This document shows positions 1 through 8,404 of a stretch of 64,000 bases of DNA, one piece after another (the first letter of the stretch is position 1; every line of letters begins with the position of its first letter). Source of the DNA: Allohahella sp002354735 (GTDB lineage Bacteria > Pseudomonadota > Gammaproteobacteria > Pseudomonadales > Oleiphilaceae). The stretch spans positions 372,001 to 436,000 of the forward strand of contig NZ_CP172312.1 in the NCBI RefSeq assembly GCF_047946665.1, given 5' to 3'. Under the pieces are notes generated by a model, which saw only the letters and a program-made list of their open reading frames with translations, ran no database searches and was not told the DNA's origin. A program made the position numbers and the translations under genes.

Positions 1-1
1 G

Positions 2-367
2 CTTCCCAACGGCTTTAGCTACCCGACCACAAGCACAATGGCCTTCTTTAGAGCAGGCTATTCAGTTAAATTCGAAACAATTGAAGTCAAAAAGCGGGAA
101 GGGAAGAGTCATATAAAGCTTTTCCGAGACGGTATTCGGTTCTTTCTGGTGATTTTCAAAATAGGAACGCTTTACTCGCCGCTAAAGATCTTCTTTCCGG
201 TCAGCTGTGGGTTCTTCGCCGCGGGGCTGAGCTATTACCTGTTCACATTCATCACAGCCAGTCGCTTCACCAATATGTCGATGCTACTGATGAGTTCGGC
301 GGTCATTATTTTTCTTATCGGTCTTATCTCAGAGCAGATCACGAACCTCATGTACAAGGGGGAGTAG
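2..367 (+). CDS. Glycosyltransferase family 2, C-terminal part (truncated by window edge)
   Basis: Only the last ~121 residues are present; the frame is open to the window edge, so the ATG at 38 is internal. The first residues (LPNGFSYPTTST) match the end of the catalytic domain of polyprenyl-phosphate/DPM1-like GT2 enzymes. They are followed by a basic stretch (KKREGKSH) and two hydrophobic helices at about 64-85 and 92-112, the usual membrane anchor of this subfamily. The family transfers a sugar from a nucleotide donor to undecaprenyl phosphate or a lipid-linked glycan at the inner membrane. It sits at the edge of a surface-polysaccharide region and converges on the minus-strand gene ending at 381. 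The substrate cannot be told. Confidence 0.75.
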   Translation, partial: LPNGFSYPTTSTMAFFRAGYSVKFETIEVKKREGKSHIKLFRDGIRFFLVIFKIGTLYSPLKIFFPVSCGFFAAGLSYYLFTFITASRFTNMSMLLMSSAVIIFLIGLISEQITNLMYKGE

Positions 368-380
368 GCGCGTTATTCCG

Positions 381-1568
381 TTAACGCTGATCAAAAAGTT
401 TTAGAAATTTTTCGTTTGAAGCTCTGGAGGAAAGATGCTCGGTGAAAAAGGCCCTTGCGCACTCACCGATGGAGTGAATTTGCGCAGGATCTGCGTAAAG
501 CGTTTGGATGGTTCGCGCCAGCTGGGACGGGTTGGCAGGTGAGACCATAGCAAATGGATGGCCTTGTGTATTTTCCTGAAGTCTCTTCGCTACTTTGGTG
601 TCGCTTGTAATTAGCGTTTTGCCACAAGCCATGTACAAGTAATTTTTTAGTGGCCACACTCGGTTTGTTTTCGCCTGGTCCCCAAAGATGCCCAAACAGA
701 GATCAGCTGATTGAATCAACGCCGCAAGTGAGTCAGAGTCCTGCCATTTTCGCTCCCACTGATACTGTAGTTCGAAACGCTCGGGCGCGTTCAAAAAAAA
801 GTTCTCTAGAATTGCTGAGTCTTGCCCATCGCCGACGAAAAGAAAATCGATCGGCAAACTAGAATCAACCTTCGCTATTGCCTCACATATCGTTCTGATT
901 CCTTGAAGTGGGACCATGGTTCCAGCAAACAAAACTTTGAAGCGATTGCCTTTCTTCTTGTCAGGTGAAGGTTTGAAAACTGCTTCGTTAATCGATAGAG
1001 GAATAGCTGTGAAAGATTCAGCTGGAATGTCGAACAATTTTGAATAGTACTCGGAGTTTTCAGGTGTGTCTGTGACGAGGCAATGGGCGACTAAATAGGC
1101 GCGGCGCTCCATGTATAGAAGTATTTTCGCAAAAATACCGCTGGCGCTGAATAGACGTCGATCGACCACTGCTGTGTCATACAACGATATAAAAACATCC
1201 GCGATGATTGATTTGGGGCGAGCTGACTTTGGTAAAAGACTCAAAGTGAACAACAAAAGCGGTGAAGGGTAGGGGACGTACAACACGTCCTTATTGCGGA
1301 ACCTGAGCACGGAAAAGCTTGCTGCTAAAGTGGCAGCTGTCAGCTTAAGAGCGGCAAAGAGAAGGCTAATTATTCTGCCTGCCTGAGAATCGTAGCTCAG
1401 CTTATTGCTGCTGGGAAAATTACGCTCAGTCACAGTTAGATATGCCTGTTTCTGAAGAAGACTCAAGCGATATTTCGTATTGGGATAGGCATCCGTAGCG
1501 CTATAAGTACCAGCGACCAGCACGGTCCGGGGTTCTGCTGGGCTCACTGAGATCATTTCTTTCGGCAT
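381..1568 (-). CDS. Glycosyltransferase, GT4-like
   Basis: A 395-residue protein with GT-B architecture. The N-terminal half is divergent. The C-terminal half has a GT4-type donor domain: KVLFAGTMVPLQGI at about 214, FVGDGQDS, and a late segment (VWPLKNYLYMACGKTLI) corresponding to the EX7E/KxxEYMA region, in which the usual acidic residues are not clearly kept. It probably transfers a hexose in cell-surface glycan assembly; donor and acceptor are unknown. Its start overlaps the end of the upstream methyltransferase by 16 nt, so the two are probably co-transcribed with the flippase-like gene beyond. The DNA looks less GC-rich than the genes after 3.3 kb. An ATG at residue 5 is an alternative start. 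Confidence 0.7.
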   Translation of the reverse strand: MPKEMISVSPAEPRTVLVAGTYSATDAYPNTKYRLSLLQKQAYLTVTERNFPSSNKLSYDSQAGRIISLLFAALKLTAATLAASFSVLRFRNKDVLYVPYPSPLLLFTLSLLPKSARPKSIIADVFISLYDTAVVDRRLFSASGIFAKILLYMERRAYLVAHCLVTDTPENSEYYSKLFDIPAESFTAIPLSINEAVFKPSPDKKKGNRFKVLFAGTMVPLQGIRTICEAIAKVDSSLPIDFLFVGDGQDSAILENFFLNAPERFELQYQWERKWQDSDSLAALIQSADLCLGIFGDQAKTNRVWPLKNYLYMACGKTLITSDTKVAKRLQENTQGHPFAMVSPANPSQLARTIQTLYADPAQIHSIGECARAFFTEHLSSRASNEKFLKLFDQR

Positions 1569-2314
1569 GTGAAGATCAGCCCGTCGCCCAGGCGGGAAAG
1601 GCCAGGTAAGCGCTGGAGCGAGCTGGCAATCTTGACGATCGCGTACACAAGCGTTGTATTAAGCCCCCGCACGGTTCTCCTTGATATTCCACTTTTAGCT
1701 GTCATTTCAGCTTTATCAGTCGAAGTACGCTTGTTGACTTTCTTGCCGTAGGCTAATTGCCGGAACGGAAACATTATATTCGTGAGAGGGAAGCCATAAA
1801 TGTACACAGAAATGTCGGTGAAGCCGGCGTTTGATAATTTTTCATATAGCTCGGACGGCTCATAGCGTCTGAAGTGTCCCGCCAACTCATCAATGGCTTG
1901 CCATTTTCTCATATAAGCGGGGACAGAGCCGATGAACCAGCCCTCCTGCTTCAAAGAAGCAAATATGGATGTCAGGAAGGCTTCATCGTTCTCGATATGC
2001 TCTATCACTTCAAAGCAAAGTACAATCTGATATCTATTGTCATCCTGCGAAAATTCATTGCGGACCGAGATATTACCGTTACCGCGGAACCGCTTTTCCA
2101 GAATTTCGCGTGCCTGGGCGGATCCTTCGAAGAGGTTCATCTGAGTGACGTCATTAGCGGCTGTGAAAAAACTACTCACATCTCCGAGGCCTGGACCAAT
2201 CTCACATGCCTCCTCAAACGATCTGCGGACAAGGGAATGTTGTTTGAGTAGCTGCTTCAGGAAAAAATAACGAAGCAGAAATCTCGGAGCTGGTGCCGTT
2301 ATATGTTGTTTCAT
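1553..2314 (-). CDS. Class I SAM-dependent methyltransferase
   Basis: 253 residues. Motif I is ACEIGPGLGDVSSFF at about 36-50 (SAM-binding glycine loop). The post-motif segment VLCFEVIEHIENDEAFL at about 98 is typical of the UbiE/Coq5-like 'Methyltransf_11/23' group. The C-terminal part holds basic and hydrophobic patches. In this setting it probably methylates a sugar or lipid-linked glycan rather than a small metabolite, but nothing in the sequence fixes the acceptor. It overlaps the upstream flippase-like gene by 4 nt (ATGA) and the downstream glycosyltransferase by 16 nt, so these three form a tight operon. Confidence 0.75.
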   Translation of the reverse strand: MKQHITAPAPRFLLRYFFLKQLLKQHSLVRRSFEEACEIGPGLGDVSSFFTAANDVTQMNLFEGSAQAREILEKRFRGNGNISVRNEFSQDDNRYQIVLCFEVIEHIENDEAFLTSIFASLKQEGWFIGSVPAYMRKWQAIDELAGHFRRYEPSELYEKLSNAGFTDISVYIYGFPLTNIMFPFRQLAYGKKVNKRTSTDKAEMTAKSGISRRTVRGLNTTLVYAIVKIASSLQRLPGLSRLGDGLIFTCRKK

Positions 2315-3237
2315 GATGACAATGATAGCCTGTATCGGAAGGTGGCAATTCCTACAGTTATGACGCCGAAGCAGAGATCGAACAGGGTAAACAACATCCT
2401 ATGCAACGTTATCCAGAACACGGCTTCTTGCCATGTGAGCCATGCGGGGGCCAGTAGAACAAAACTCGCTTCTCGAATGCCAATTCCGCCAGGTGCGAAC
2501 ACTGCGATCCATCCAGCTATCATCGCGCACGTAAAGGCCGCCATAAGAGCAGCTGCTTCCGAAAGGTTTAGTGTATGAGAGGAGCCGATGAGAATAATCA
2601 ACGGTAACGATGTGAGCAGCCAAAGCCCGATATAGCCATTGGCCAGAATCAGGCGATTGGTCATGCTGATGAACGTTGCTGGAAGTCGAAACTTATTTGA
2701 AATGTCAAGAATCCACACACCGAGCCTTTGCATCAGTACACAAAGAGCCAGTACGCTGATGACCACAATCGATGCGAGAGCGCCTCCGATATCAGGTAAA
2801 GAAATCAGGGCCAAAGCAGTTCCTACTAGAACGCCTACTCCTAGGCAATAGATCTGCTCTGCTGTCGAAACCAATACGTTGGTTCGAGTTATCGTTATTT
2901 TATCAGCGCCATCGCAAGCACCCCTCGCGAAGATGCCCCATATCTTCCCCGGGAAGTATTTACCTACCGCAAACAAGCCCATATCGATGAAGGCAATACC
3001 CAGATCTTTCCGAATACCGAATTGGCGAGCAAAGAAACGCCAGAGCACTATAGAGAAAACGTAAATAAACGCAGTGGACAAGAAGAACTGAACATATACC
3101 CAAATTGCCAGATCGAGGTCACTTATTTTCGGCTGACCTTCCACTCGGTTGAGTGCAATATAGCTCGCGCCTACGATTACTAGACAGCCTGCCAAGCCGA
3201 TCAGGTAGCGATTCGTCAATCGGACTCTAACGTTCAA
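2311..3237 (-). CDS. Flippase-like membrane protein (lysylphosphatidylglycerol-synthase TM family)
   Basis: 308 residues, almost wholly hydrophobic, with about eight transmembrane helices. The segment FAPGGIGIREA at about 248-258 is the signature of the UPF0104/LPG-synthase transmembrane domain (AglD/MprF N-terminal half). YFPGKIWGIFARG at about 93 is the matching conserved loop. Members without the soluble aminoacyl-transfer domain, as here, are thought to translocate or bind lipid-linked substrates. It is the first gene of a three-gene minus-strand operon with the methyltransferase and glycosyltransferase, so export of a lipid-linked glycan intermediate is a reasonable guess. Confidence 0.7.
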   Translation of the reverse strand: MNVRVRLTNRYLIGLAGCLVIVGASYIALNRVEGQPKISDLDLAIWVYVQFFLSTAFIYVFSIVLWRFFARQFGIRKDLGIAFIDMGLFAVGKYFPGKIWGIFARGACDGADKITITRTNVLVSTAEQIYCLGVGVLVGTALALISLPDIGGALASIVVISVLALCVLMQRLGVWILDISNKFRLPATFISMTNRLILANGYIGLWLLTSLPLIILIGSSHTLNLSEAAALMAAFTCAMIAGWIAVFAPGGIGIREASFVLLAPAWLTWQEAVFWITLHRMLFTLFDLCFGVITVGIATFRYRLSLSS

Positions 3238-3307
3238 AGTGTGAGGTGATCCAAAGAGACTCCCGGACTGTTCGGCTTCGCGCTAACTGCATATTGGGCG
3301 GAGCTCC

Positions 3308-4117
3308 CTACAACCAAGGCAAAACCCGCTCCTCCAACCTAAACCGCCGCATCCCATAATCAAATTCACAGCGCTCCAACTTGGTTTCATTCCTGGTATC
3401 TCCTACACAAATCCGATTGAACGAATTCGGCATCTTGTTTCGAATTCTGGTCGAGAACGTCGTGCCGCACTGAGCTGTCCAAGCATCATGGGCTAAGCCA
3501 GAATACCGGCTACTCAAGGGCTGCATAAACGGAAAGTGAATATGCCCGCCCAGGTACAGATCCATCCCATCAGCCGCCCACTGCCGAATAGCAGCTTCGG
3601 CATTTTGCATGATGTTCTTCTCGTCCCTATCCAGAATAGCGTCCACCGGCTGATGCGCAAATACGATCTTCAGTTTATGCGCCTCGGCCGCCCGCAGACG
3701 CTCGCTTGTCAGCTCGATATGCTCATCAGTCAACAGGCCATCCTTGTACCGCGCCGGGTTAGTCGTATCCAGCCCCGTAATCGACACTCGGTCCGAATCA
3801 AAAACAGGCATATGGTTCTGCCCAAGCGAAAAATTCGCCAGATACTCGTCATACCGCCCATACGGCGAACTAAAGCGCTGCAGCACGTTGTACAGCGGGA
3901 TATCATGATTGCCGGGTACGATCATCACCGGACCGTCCGGCAGGCGTCGCAGAAAGGCGGCGGCGGCCTTGAGCTCGCTCACACGCGCCCGCTGAGTAAT
4001 ATCGCCAGAGTAAATGACCAGCTGACTGGGGAATTCTTCCAGGTGTTCGAGCAGGGCCTCAATAGTGCTCTGTATTTCAGTACCAAAGTGGGTATCTGAA
4101 ATGTGCAGTATATTCAC
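3308..4117 (-). CDS. Calcineurin-like metallophosphoesterase
   Basis: 269 residues with all metal-binding blocks of the family: HISDTHFG at 5-12 (DxH), YSGDIT at 36-41 (GDxx), VPGNHD at 66-71 (GNHD), FAHQP at about 154 and GGHIH at about 195. This dimetal fold hydrolyses phosphomono- or diesters; the nearest general type is CpdA/'3',5'-cyclic-nucleotide phosphodiesterase'-like proteins. No signal peptide is visible, so it is probably cytoplasmic. The GTG start overlaps the stop of the upstream diacylglycerol-kinase-family gene (GTGA), so the pair is translationally coupled. Kinase and phosphatase may act on related lipid or nucleotide substrates, but the substrate is not determined. Confidence 0.8.
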   Translation of the reverse strand: MNILHISDTHFGTEIQSTIEALLEHLEEFPSQLVIYSGDITQRARVSELKAAAAFLRRLPDGPVMIVPGNHDIPLYNVLQRFSSPYGRYDEYLANFSLGQNHMPVFDSDRVSITGLDTTNPARYKDGLLTDEHIELTSERLRAAEAHKLKIVFAHQPVDAILDRDEKNIMQNAEAAIRQWAADGMDLYLGGHIHFPFMQPLSSRYSGLAHDAWTAQCGTTFSTRIRNKMPNSFNRICVGDTRNETKLERCEFDYGMRRFRLEERVLPWL

Positions 4118-5064
4118 TCATCTTCCCGACTCTTTGCAGGGACGATGACCTGGGCCGCTTCGTGCTCGACCCGGAAGATCAGCGGGTTCTGCAGCCGGCG
4201 GATTTCGCCATCGACCGCAACCTCTATGGTTTTCCGGCGGCGGATGCGCGGATAGGTGATCTGTAGCTTCTGAACGGGTTCGTAACTGATCTCTTCAACA
4301 TTGCGAATACCGCCGAACGCGCTTTTGAGCAATGCAAACAGCATACGAATACTGGTGCGCCCTCGCATGGCGAATAGAATCATGAAGCCTTTGTCCAGAT
4401 GACTTGCTTCAGGCATGTCGAAGGTCTCGATCTGGGTCTGGCTGCAGGTCACCACCACCAGCGGCGTTTTCATCTGTCGTACCTGGGTGCCGTGCTCGAT
4501 CGAGATCAGTGAACGCTTCTGATTCGTCAGGAACACCCAGATGCTGGTGAGCACCGCTGCGAGCCGGGATCGCCCGGTTTTCGCCAGAATGCGCTCGCGT
4601 GCCTTCATGATCTTTGGGTAGACGCCGAGGCTCGCACTCACACAGAAGGGCTCACGGTTCACCCAGCATAGCGGCACCGGCTGTGCCACCCCTTCGAGGG
4701 CGTTGATTATTGCTTCATTGGCTTCAGTAGGAATGCCGTGGTCCCGGGCAAAGTAGTTAAATGTACCCCTTGGGATGATAGCGAGCGTTGTTTTGCCTAC
4801 TGTAGAATTCAGCACCGACATACGGCCCAGGAAGGTGTTGACGGTTCCGTCGCCACCTGCGATGAGCAGTACCGCTTTTTCGGCTGCGGCGTCTCGGATG
4901 GCGCGATCAACGTCCTGCTCGAAGTCGGGCCCCGGATGCACCTGATCGGTTTTCAGCAGTGATTCGGTCGGAATGTGCCTGCTGATACATTCCAGCAGGT
5001 GTTCATTCTTCTGGTTCCCAGCGGCAGCGTTAATGACGATTATGAACCGGCGGCGGTCTGACAC
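4114..5064 (-). CDS. Diacylglycerol/lipid kinase family protein (DAGKc domain)
   Basis: 316 residues from the GTG at 5064. The N-terminus FIIVINAAAGN and LLIAGGDGTVN (the GGDGT nucleotide-binding motif) with IIPRGTFNYFA mark the DAGKc/YegS-like kinase fold, and the C-terminal beta domain ends in VAVDGEIRR. Such enzymes phosphorylate diacylglycerol or other lipids with ATP at the inner membrane. Start choice: the frame is open to an ATG at 5133, but those 23 extra residues are antisense to the divergent gene at 5084 and look unrelated to the family. The GTG at 5064 is preceded by AAGGA at a 5-nt spacing and begins directly at the domain. It is coupled to the metallophosphoesterase downstream. 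Confidence 0.8.
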   Translation of the reverse strand: MSDRRRFIIVINAAAGNQKNEHLLECISRHIPTESLLKTDQVHPGPDFEQDVDRAIRDAAAEKAVLLIAGGDGTVNTFLGRMSVLNSTVGKTTLAIIPRGTFNYFARDHGIPTEANEAIINALEGVAQPVPLCWVNREPFCVSASLGVYPKIMKARERILAKTGRSRLAAVLTSIWVFLTNQKRSLISIEHGTQVRQMKTPLVVVTCSQTQIETFDMPEASHLDKGFMILFAMRGRTSIRMLFALLKSAFGGIRNVEEISYEPVQKLQITYPRIRRRKTIEVAVDGEIRRLQNPLIFRVEHEAAQVIVPAKSREDE

Positions 5065-5083
5065 AGTTTTCCTTGGGTAATAG

Positions 5084-6199
5084 ATGAAAGTTGTATACGA
5101 AGCTTCGAATACTATAGAAGCATACCTGCTCAAGTCACGTCTGGAGCACGAAGAGGTGCTGGCGTGGGTGACAGGGGAGTTTCTCCAGGGCGGGGTGGGC
5201 GAGTTGGCAGCACACGGTCATGTGCGTGTTATGGTTGCTGATGACGATGTCGAGCGGGCGCGAGTCGTCATCAGGCAATATGAAAAGGAGGTCTACAAGC
5301 AGATGAAACCTATAGAGTTCATCGGGATCGGCGTTACCAAGGGTGGTAGTTCCTGGCTGGCGGACATACTGGCTGCGCATCCGCAAATCTGTCTCTCAGA
5401 GCCCAAGGAAGTCCGCTACTTCAACTCGCTCGCATCGCCCGGGAACGAAGGCGCCAATCCTCAGCGGCAGCAAAGCTTGCACTGGTACCACCAGCATTTT
5501 TCGCACTGCCGCGCCGATGCCATACGCGGAGAGTACACGCCGCTGTACATCGCCGATCCCGACGCGATCGACAACATCCTGGATTACAACCCGGAGATCA
5601 AGTTGCTGATTTGCCTCAGAGATCCGCTGGAGCGGCTCGTCTCCCACTACCGCATGAACCATGACTACATTGGTATCGCGAAGGGGTCGATCGAGGAGGA
5701 GATCCGCAGCGACGGTCGCTATCTGGAGCAGGGGCTGTATGGCGAGCAGATCGAGCGGCTCTACAAGCGCTGCGACCGAAGCCAGGTGCTGCTGTTTTTC
5801 ATGGACGACATCCGCAAAGACAGAGCCGGCACGGTGGCCCGGATGTATGAGTTTCTCGGCGTCGACGCCAGATTCGTTCCAGCAGGGCTCGAGAGGAAGT
5901 CAAACGCAGCGAAAAAAGCGAGATTCCCCTGGGTTGGGCGTTTTCTGTTCCTATTACCCCGTGCGCTTGTGGCCATGAAGATGAACTGGCTACTGGTCGC
6001 CTTGCGTAAGATTAACCTGCATAAGGTGCTGCTTGGCTTACTCACAAAGGAGTCGGCAAAGCTGGAACTTTCAGCGGACTTCAAAGCCAGGATCAGAGAC
6101 TACTACCGTGAGGATGTCATCAAACTTGAAAATCTAACAGGGCGGGACCTTTCCCGATGGTATGAAGAGGAAAACCAGGTGCTCTCGAAAGCGGGCTAA
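5084..6199 (+). CDS. DUF2007 - sulfotransferase fusion
   Basis: 371 residues in two parts. Residues 1-66 match DUF2007 (putative signal-transducing domain): NTIEAYLLKSRLEHEEV, GEFLQGGVGEL and a DDDVERARVVI tail. Residues 74-371 form a PAPS-dependent sulfotransferase: GVTKGGSSWLADILAAHP at about 80 (5'-phosphosulfate-binding loop) and LRDPLERLVSHYRMNHDY at about 178 (3'-phosphate-binding R and S). It probably sulfates a polysaccharide or lipid. DUF2007 proteins usually stand alone at ~70-80 aa. Met74 lies exactly at the junction and is preceded by AAGGAGG at 5285-5291, 11 nt upstream, so separate translation of the enzyme is possible. It diverges from the lipid-kinase gene with only 19 nt between starts. 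Confidence 0.8.
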   Translation: MKVVYEASNTIEAYLLKSRLEHEEVLAWVTGEFLQGGVGELAAHGHVRVMVADDDVERARVVIRQYEKEVYKQMKPIEFIGIGVTKGGSSWLADILAAHPQICLSEPKEVRYFNSLASPGNEGANPQRQQSLHWYHQHFSHCRADAIRGEYTPLYIADPDAIDNILDYNPEIKLLICLRDPLERLVSHYRMNHDYIGIAKGSIEEEIRSDGRYLEQGLYGEQIERLYKRCDRSQVLLFFMDDIRKDRAGTVARMYEFLGVDARFVPAGLERKSNAAKKARFPWVGRFLFLLPRALVAMKMNWLLVALRKINLHKVLLGLLTKESAKLELSADFKARIRDYYREDVIKLENLTGRDLSRWYEEENQVLSKAG

Positions 6200-6313
6200 G
6201 GTCAACCATAAGTTTTGCTAACGACCAACCAGGTCTCTGCTAGAGTCCCGGCCATAGCCTGTAAGTTCTTTACAGGGCTGGGTCGCACTCGCCTACATGG
6301 AAGAGGAATTCAC

Positions 6314-7156
6314 TTGCTTACGAAAGTATTGGCCCGCGTACTCCAGTCGCTGCCGAAGACACGCACCGGTGACTATATCTTTTCTTATCTGCTGTTTCTC
6401 CGTGCCCATAGGCGCAAGCCAGGCTCGGGAATGCTCCTGAATGACTACCTGTTCCGACTCAAGACCTCTAAGGAGATGCTGAGCCCCTTGCGTCAGTTCA
6501 CTTCGGACAAGGCGCTCGTGAAGCACTTCGTTGCGGCAACCGTGGGCGACAAGTACAACATCGAATCCATAGCCGTTCTGGAGTCGAAAGCCGAAATCGA
6601 CGCTTTTGACTTCCCCGCAAGCTGCTGTATCAAGCCCACCCATGGCAGTGGTCGAGTCATTCTCCGGCGCGACGGAGAGCCCATCGACAAAGCAGAAATC
6701 AAAGCCTGGTTCGACTTGAATTACTATCTCTACAAGCGCGAAGTGAATTACCGCTATGCAGAGCCAAAGGTCATCATCGAGCCGATTCTGTTTGGTGGTA
6801 CCAAGGGTGAGGACTACAAATTCTTTTGCTTCAACGGCAAGGTGAAGCTGCTACAGGTCGATATTGGTCGTCATCACGTTCACACCAGAAAATACTACGA
6901 TGGTGCGATGAACGAGCAGGACTTTTCGATGAAGCGGCCCCGTGAATTGGGGCCCTATGAGCTCCCGAAGAACATGCCGGAAATGAAAGCGGTGGCCGAA
7001 AAGCTCAGCAGCTACTTCGGCTTCGTGAGAATCGATCTGTATAGCGATGGCGACGCCATCTATGTCGGCGAAATCACCCACTGTCCCGAGAATGCCTGCG
7101 CCCGCTTCATTCCACTCGAGGCCGAGCAGACTGCGTCAGATCTCATTTTCAATTAG
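6314..7156 (+). CDS. TupA-like ATP-grasp protein
   Basis: About 280 residues from a TTG at 6314, preceded by GAGGA at a 6-nt spacing. The frame stays open to a TTG at 6215 with no ribosome site, which would add 33 residues. The body matches the TupA-like ATP-grasp family of polysaccharide clusters: SCCIKPTHGSGRVIL (ATP-grasp lysine and glycine loop), PKVIIEPIL, EDYKFFCFNGKVKLLQVD and FVRIDLYSDGDAIYVGEITHCPENA (metal-binding acids). ATP-grasp enzymes activate a carboxylate by phosphorylation and ligate it to an amine, so the likely job is attaching an amino acid or similar group to a cell-surface glycan. It follows the sulfotransferase fusion on the same strand. Confidence 0.75.
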   Translation: MLTKVLARVLQSLPKTRTGDYIFSYLLFLRAHRRKPGSGMLLNDYLFRLKTSKEMLSPLRQFTSDKALVKHFVAATVGDKYNIESIAVLESKAEIDAFDFPASCCIKPTHGSGRVILRRDGEPIDKAEIKAWFDLNYYLYKREVNYRYAEPKVIIEPILFGGTKGEDYKFFCFNGKVKLLQVDIGRHHVHTRKYYDGAMNEQDFSMKRPRELGPYELPKNMPEMKAVAEKLSSYFGFVRIDLYSDGDAIYVGEITHCPENACARFIPLEAEQTASDLIFN

Positions 7157-7159
7157 GCG

Positions 7160-8404
7160 TCAAATCTCTTCGAACAACCTGAGCCGTTTTCTCATGTACC
7201 AGCTGAACAGGCCTGCAAGCGATGCATAGGCAATCGTGGTTGCGACTGCTGCGCCCATGATGCCGTAGCTTGGTACAAGGGCAAAGTCGAGCCCGAGATT
7301 AATGCCGAGCGCAATGAAAGTAGCGATCTGAACGAAGGCAAAGCGTGACATCCCCACGATAATCGAGAGTTGCAGCATCTGATACAGCGCAAAGAACGAG
7401 GCGATCAACAGGCAATACATAATTGGCAAAGAGGGGTCGTACTTGGCCCCATATACCAGCGTTAGTCCCGGCTCCAGCAACACGGCGGTCACGATCAGAC
7501 CCAGGGTGCCAAGCCCCATGATCTGCAGTCGTGTGGTTTTCATGAAGTGCCGAAGCTTGGTCTTGTCTTCGAGCAGGAGATGAATGTCTGGCAAGTAGAA
7601 CATCTGGATGGTCGTGAAGCAGATCAACATGCCCTTGAAAATCTGATAGCCGAAGTTGTACTGACCGATGCTTTCGAAGTCGGTATAGAGTCTTAAGACC
7701 AGATTGTCGCCCCAGTTCATCAAGTAGACAGCGACGGCGCCGATTACATACCAGAGGCTGTTACGAAACTGCTCCTTTACGATGTGCGCATCGAAACTGA
7801 ACGGCAGCATCAAGCGCCAGGGCAGCACTGGCAATATCAGCACGGCCGCGATGGCGTGGCCGAGAAAGAGTGTCCACAGCGCGTCTCGGAGATCAAAGCT
7901 GCCTTGCAGGTAGAAGATAATAAGCACGGCGAAGAGGCTGACGCCAATCGCGAGTTCGAACAGCGGCCCCCACATCTTGCGTTGCGTGGATGTAAAGGTA
8001 GAGGTGTGAATGAACCGCATACTGACCACATAGAAGCCAGCAATGACCAACACATAGTTCTCGTGGCTAAGTCCTGTAAATGTCAGGAATGCGTCCTGGA
8101 ACACGACAGCGATGCCTAGCGAAATCAGGTACCAGCTGCCAACGCTGATTGCCCGCGCTGTGGTCGCACGCCTCACATTACCGTTGCGGGTGAACTCACG
8201 GCTAGCCTGCACGACATAGGGCGACTGTGAGGACTGGATGCCTATGGCTGTGAAGACGTATAAAAGCATGAGCGCCAGCGAAAAACGACCAAACTCATCA
8301 GGTGTGATGAAGGCTGCCACCAGCAGGGGAAACACGAACAACGTTGCCTGAGCGAGCAGTCTGACCAGTGCAAAGCTCAGAAAAGACTTCAGTGAAAGGC
8401 TCAT
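7160..8404 (-). CDS. Wzx-type polysaccharide flippase (MATE/MVF-like)
   Basis: 414 residues with 12 or so predicted helices and the layout of O-antigen/exopolysaccharide flippases: an N-terminal FPLLVAAFITPDEFGRFSLALML segment, the middle NWGDNLVLRLY at about 230, and LTLVYGAKYDPSLPIMYCLLIASFF near 310. These proteins move undecaprenyl-pyrophosphate-linked repeat units across the inner membrane. It is the last gene of a three-gene minus-strand operon with two GT4 glycosyltransferases, joined by ATGA overlaps. No Wzy polymerase or chain-length protein is visible in the window, so the rest of the pathway must lie elsewhere. Confidence 0.8.
   Translation of the reverse strand: MSLSLKSFLSFALVRLLAQATLFVFPLLVAAFITPDEFGRFSLALMLLYVFTAIGIQSSQSPYVVQASREFTRNGNVRRATTARAISVGSWYLISLGIAVVFQDAFLTFTGLSHENYVLVIAGFYVVSMRFIHTSTFTSTQRKMWGPLFELAIGVSLFAVLIIFYLQGSFDLRDALWTLFLGHAIAAVLILPVLPWRLMLPFSFDAHIVKEQFRNSLWYVIGAVAVYLMNWGDNLVLRLYTDFESIGQYNFGYQIFKGMLICFTTIQMFYLPDIHLLLEDKTKLRHFMKTTRLQIMGLGTLGLIVTAVLLEPGLTLVYGAKYDPSLPIMYCLLIASFFALYQMLQLSIIVGMSRFAFVQIATFIALGINLGLDFALVPSYGIMGAAVATTIAYASLAGLFSWYMRKRLRLFEEI

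Noticed and set aside
5065..5133. Longer lipid-kinase start at 5133
   Set aside because: The extra residues are antisense to the divergent gene and precede a better-placed GTG with AAGGA.
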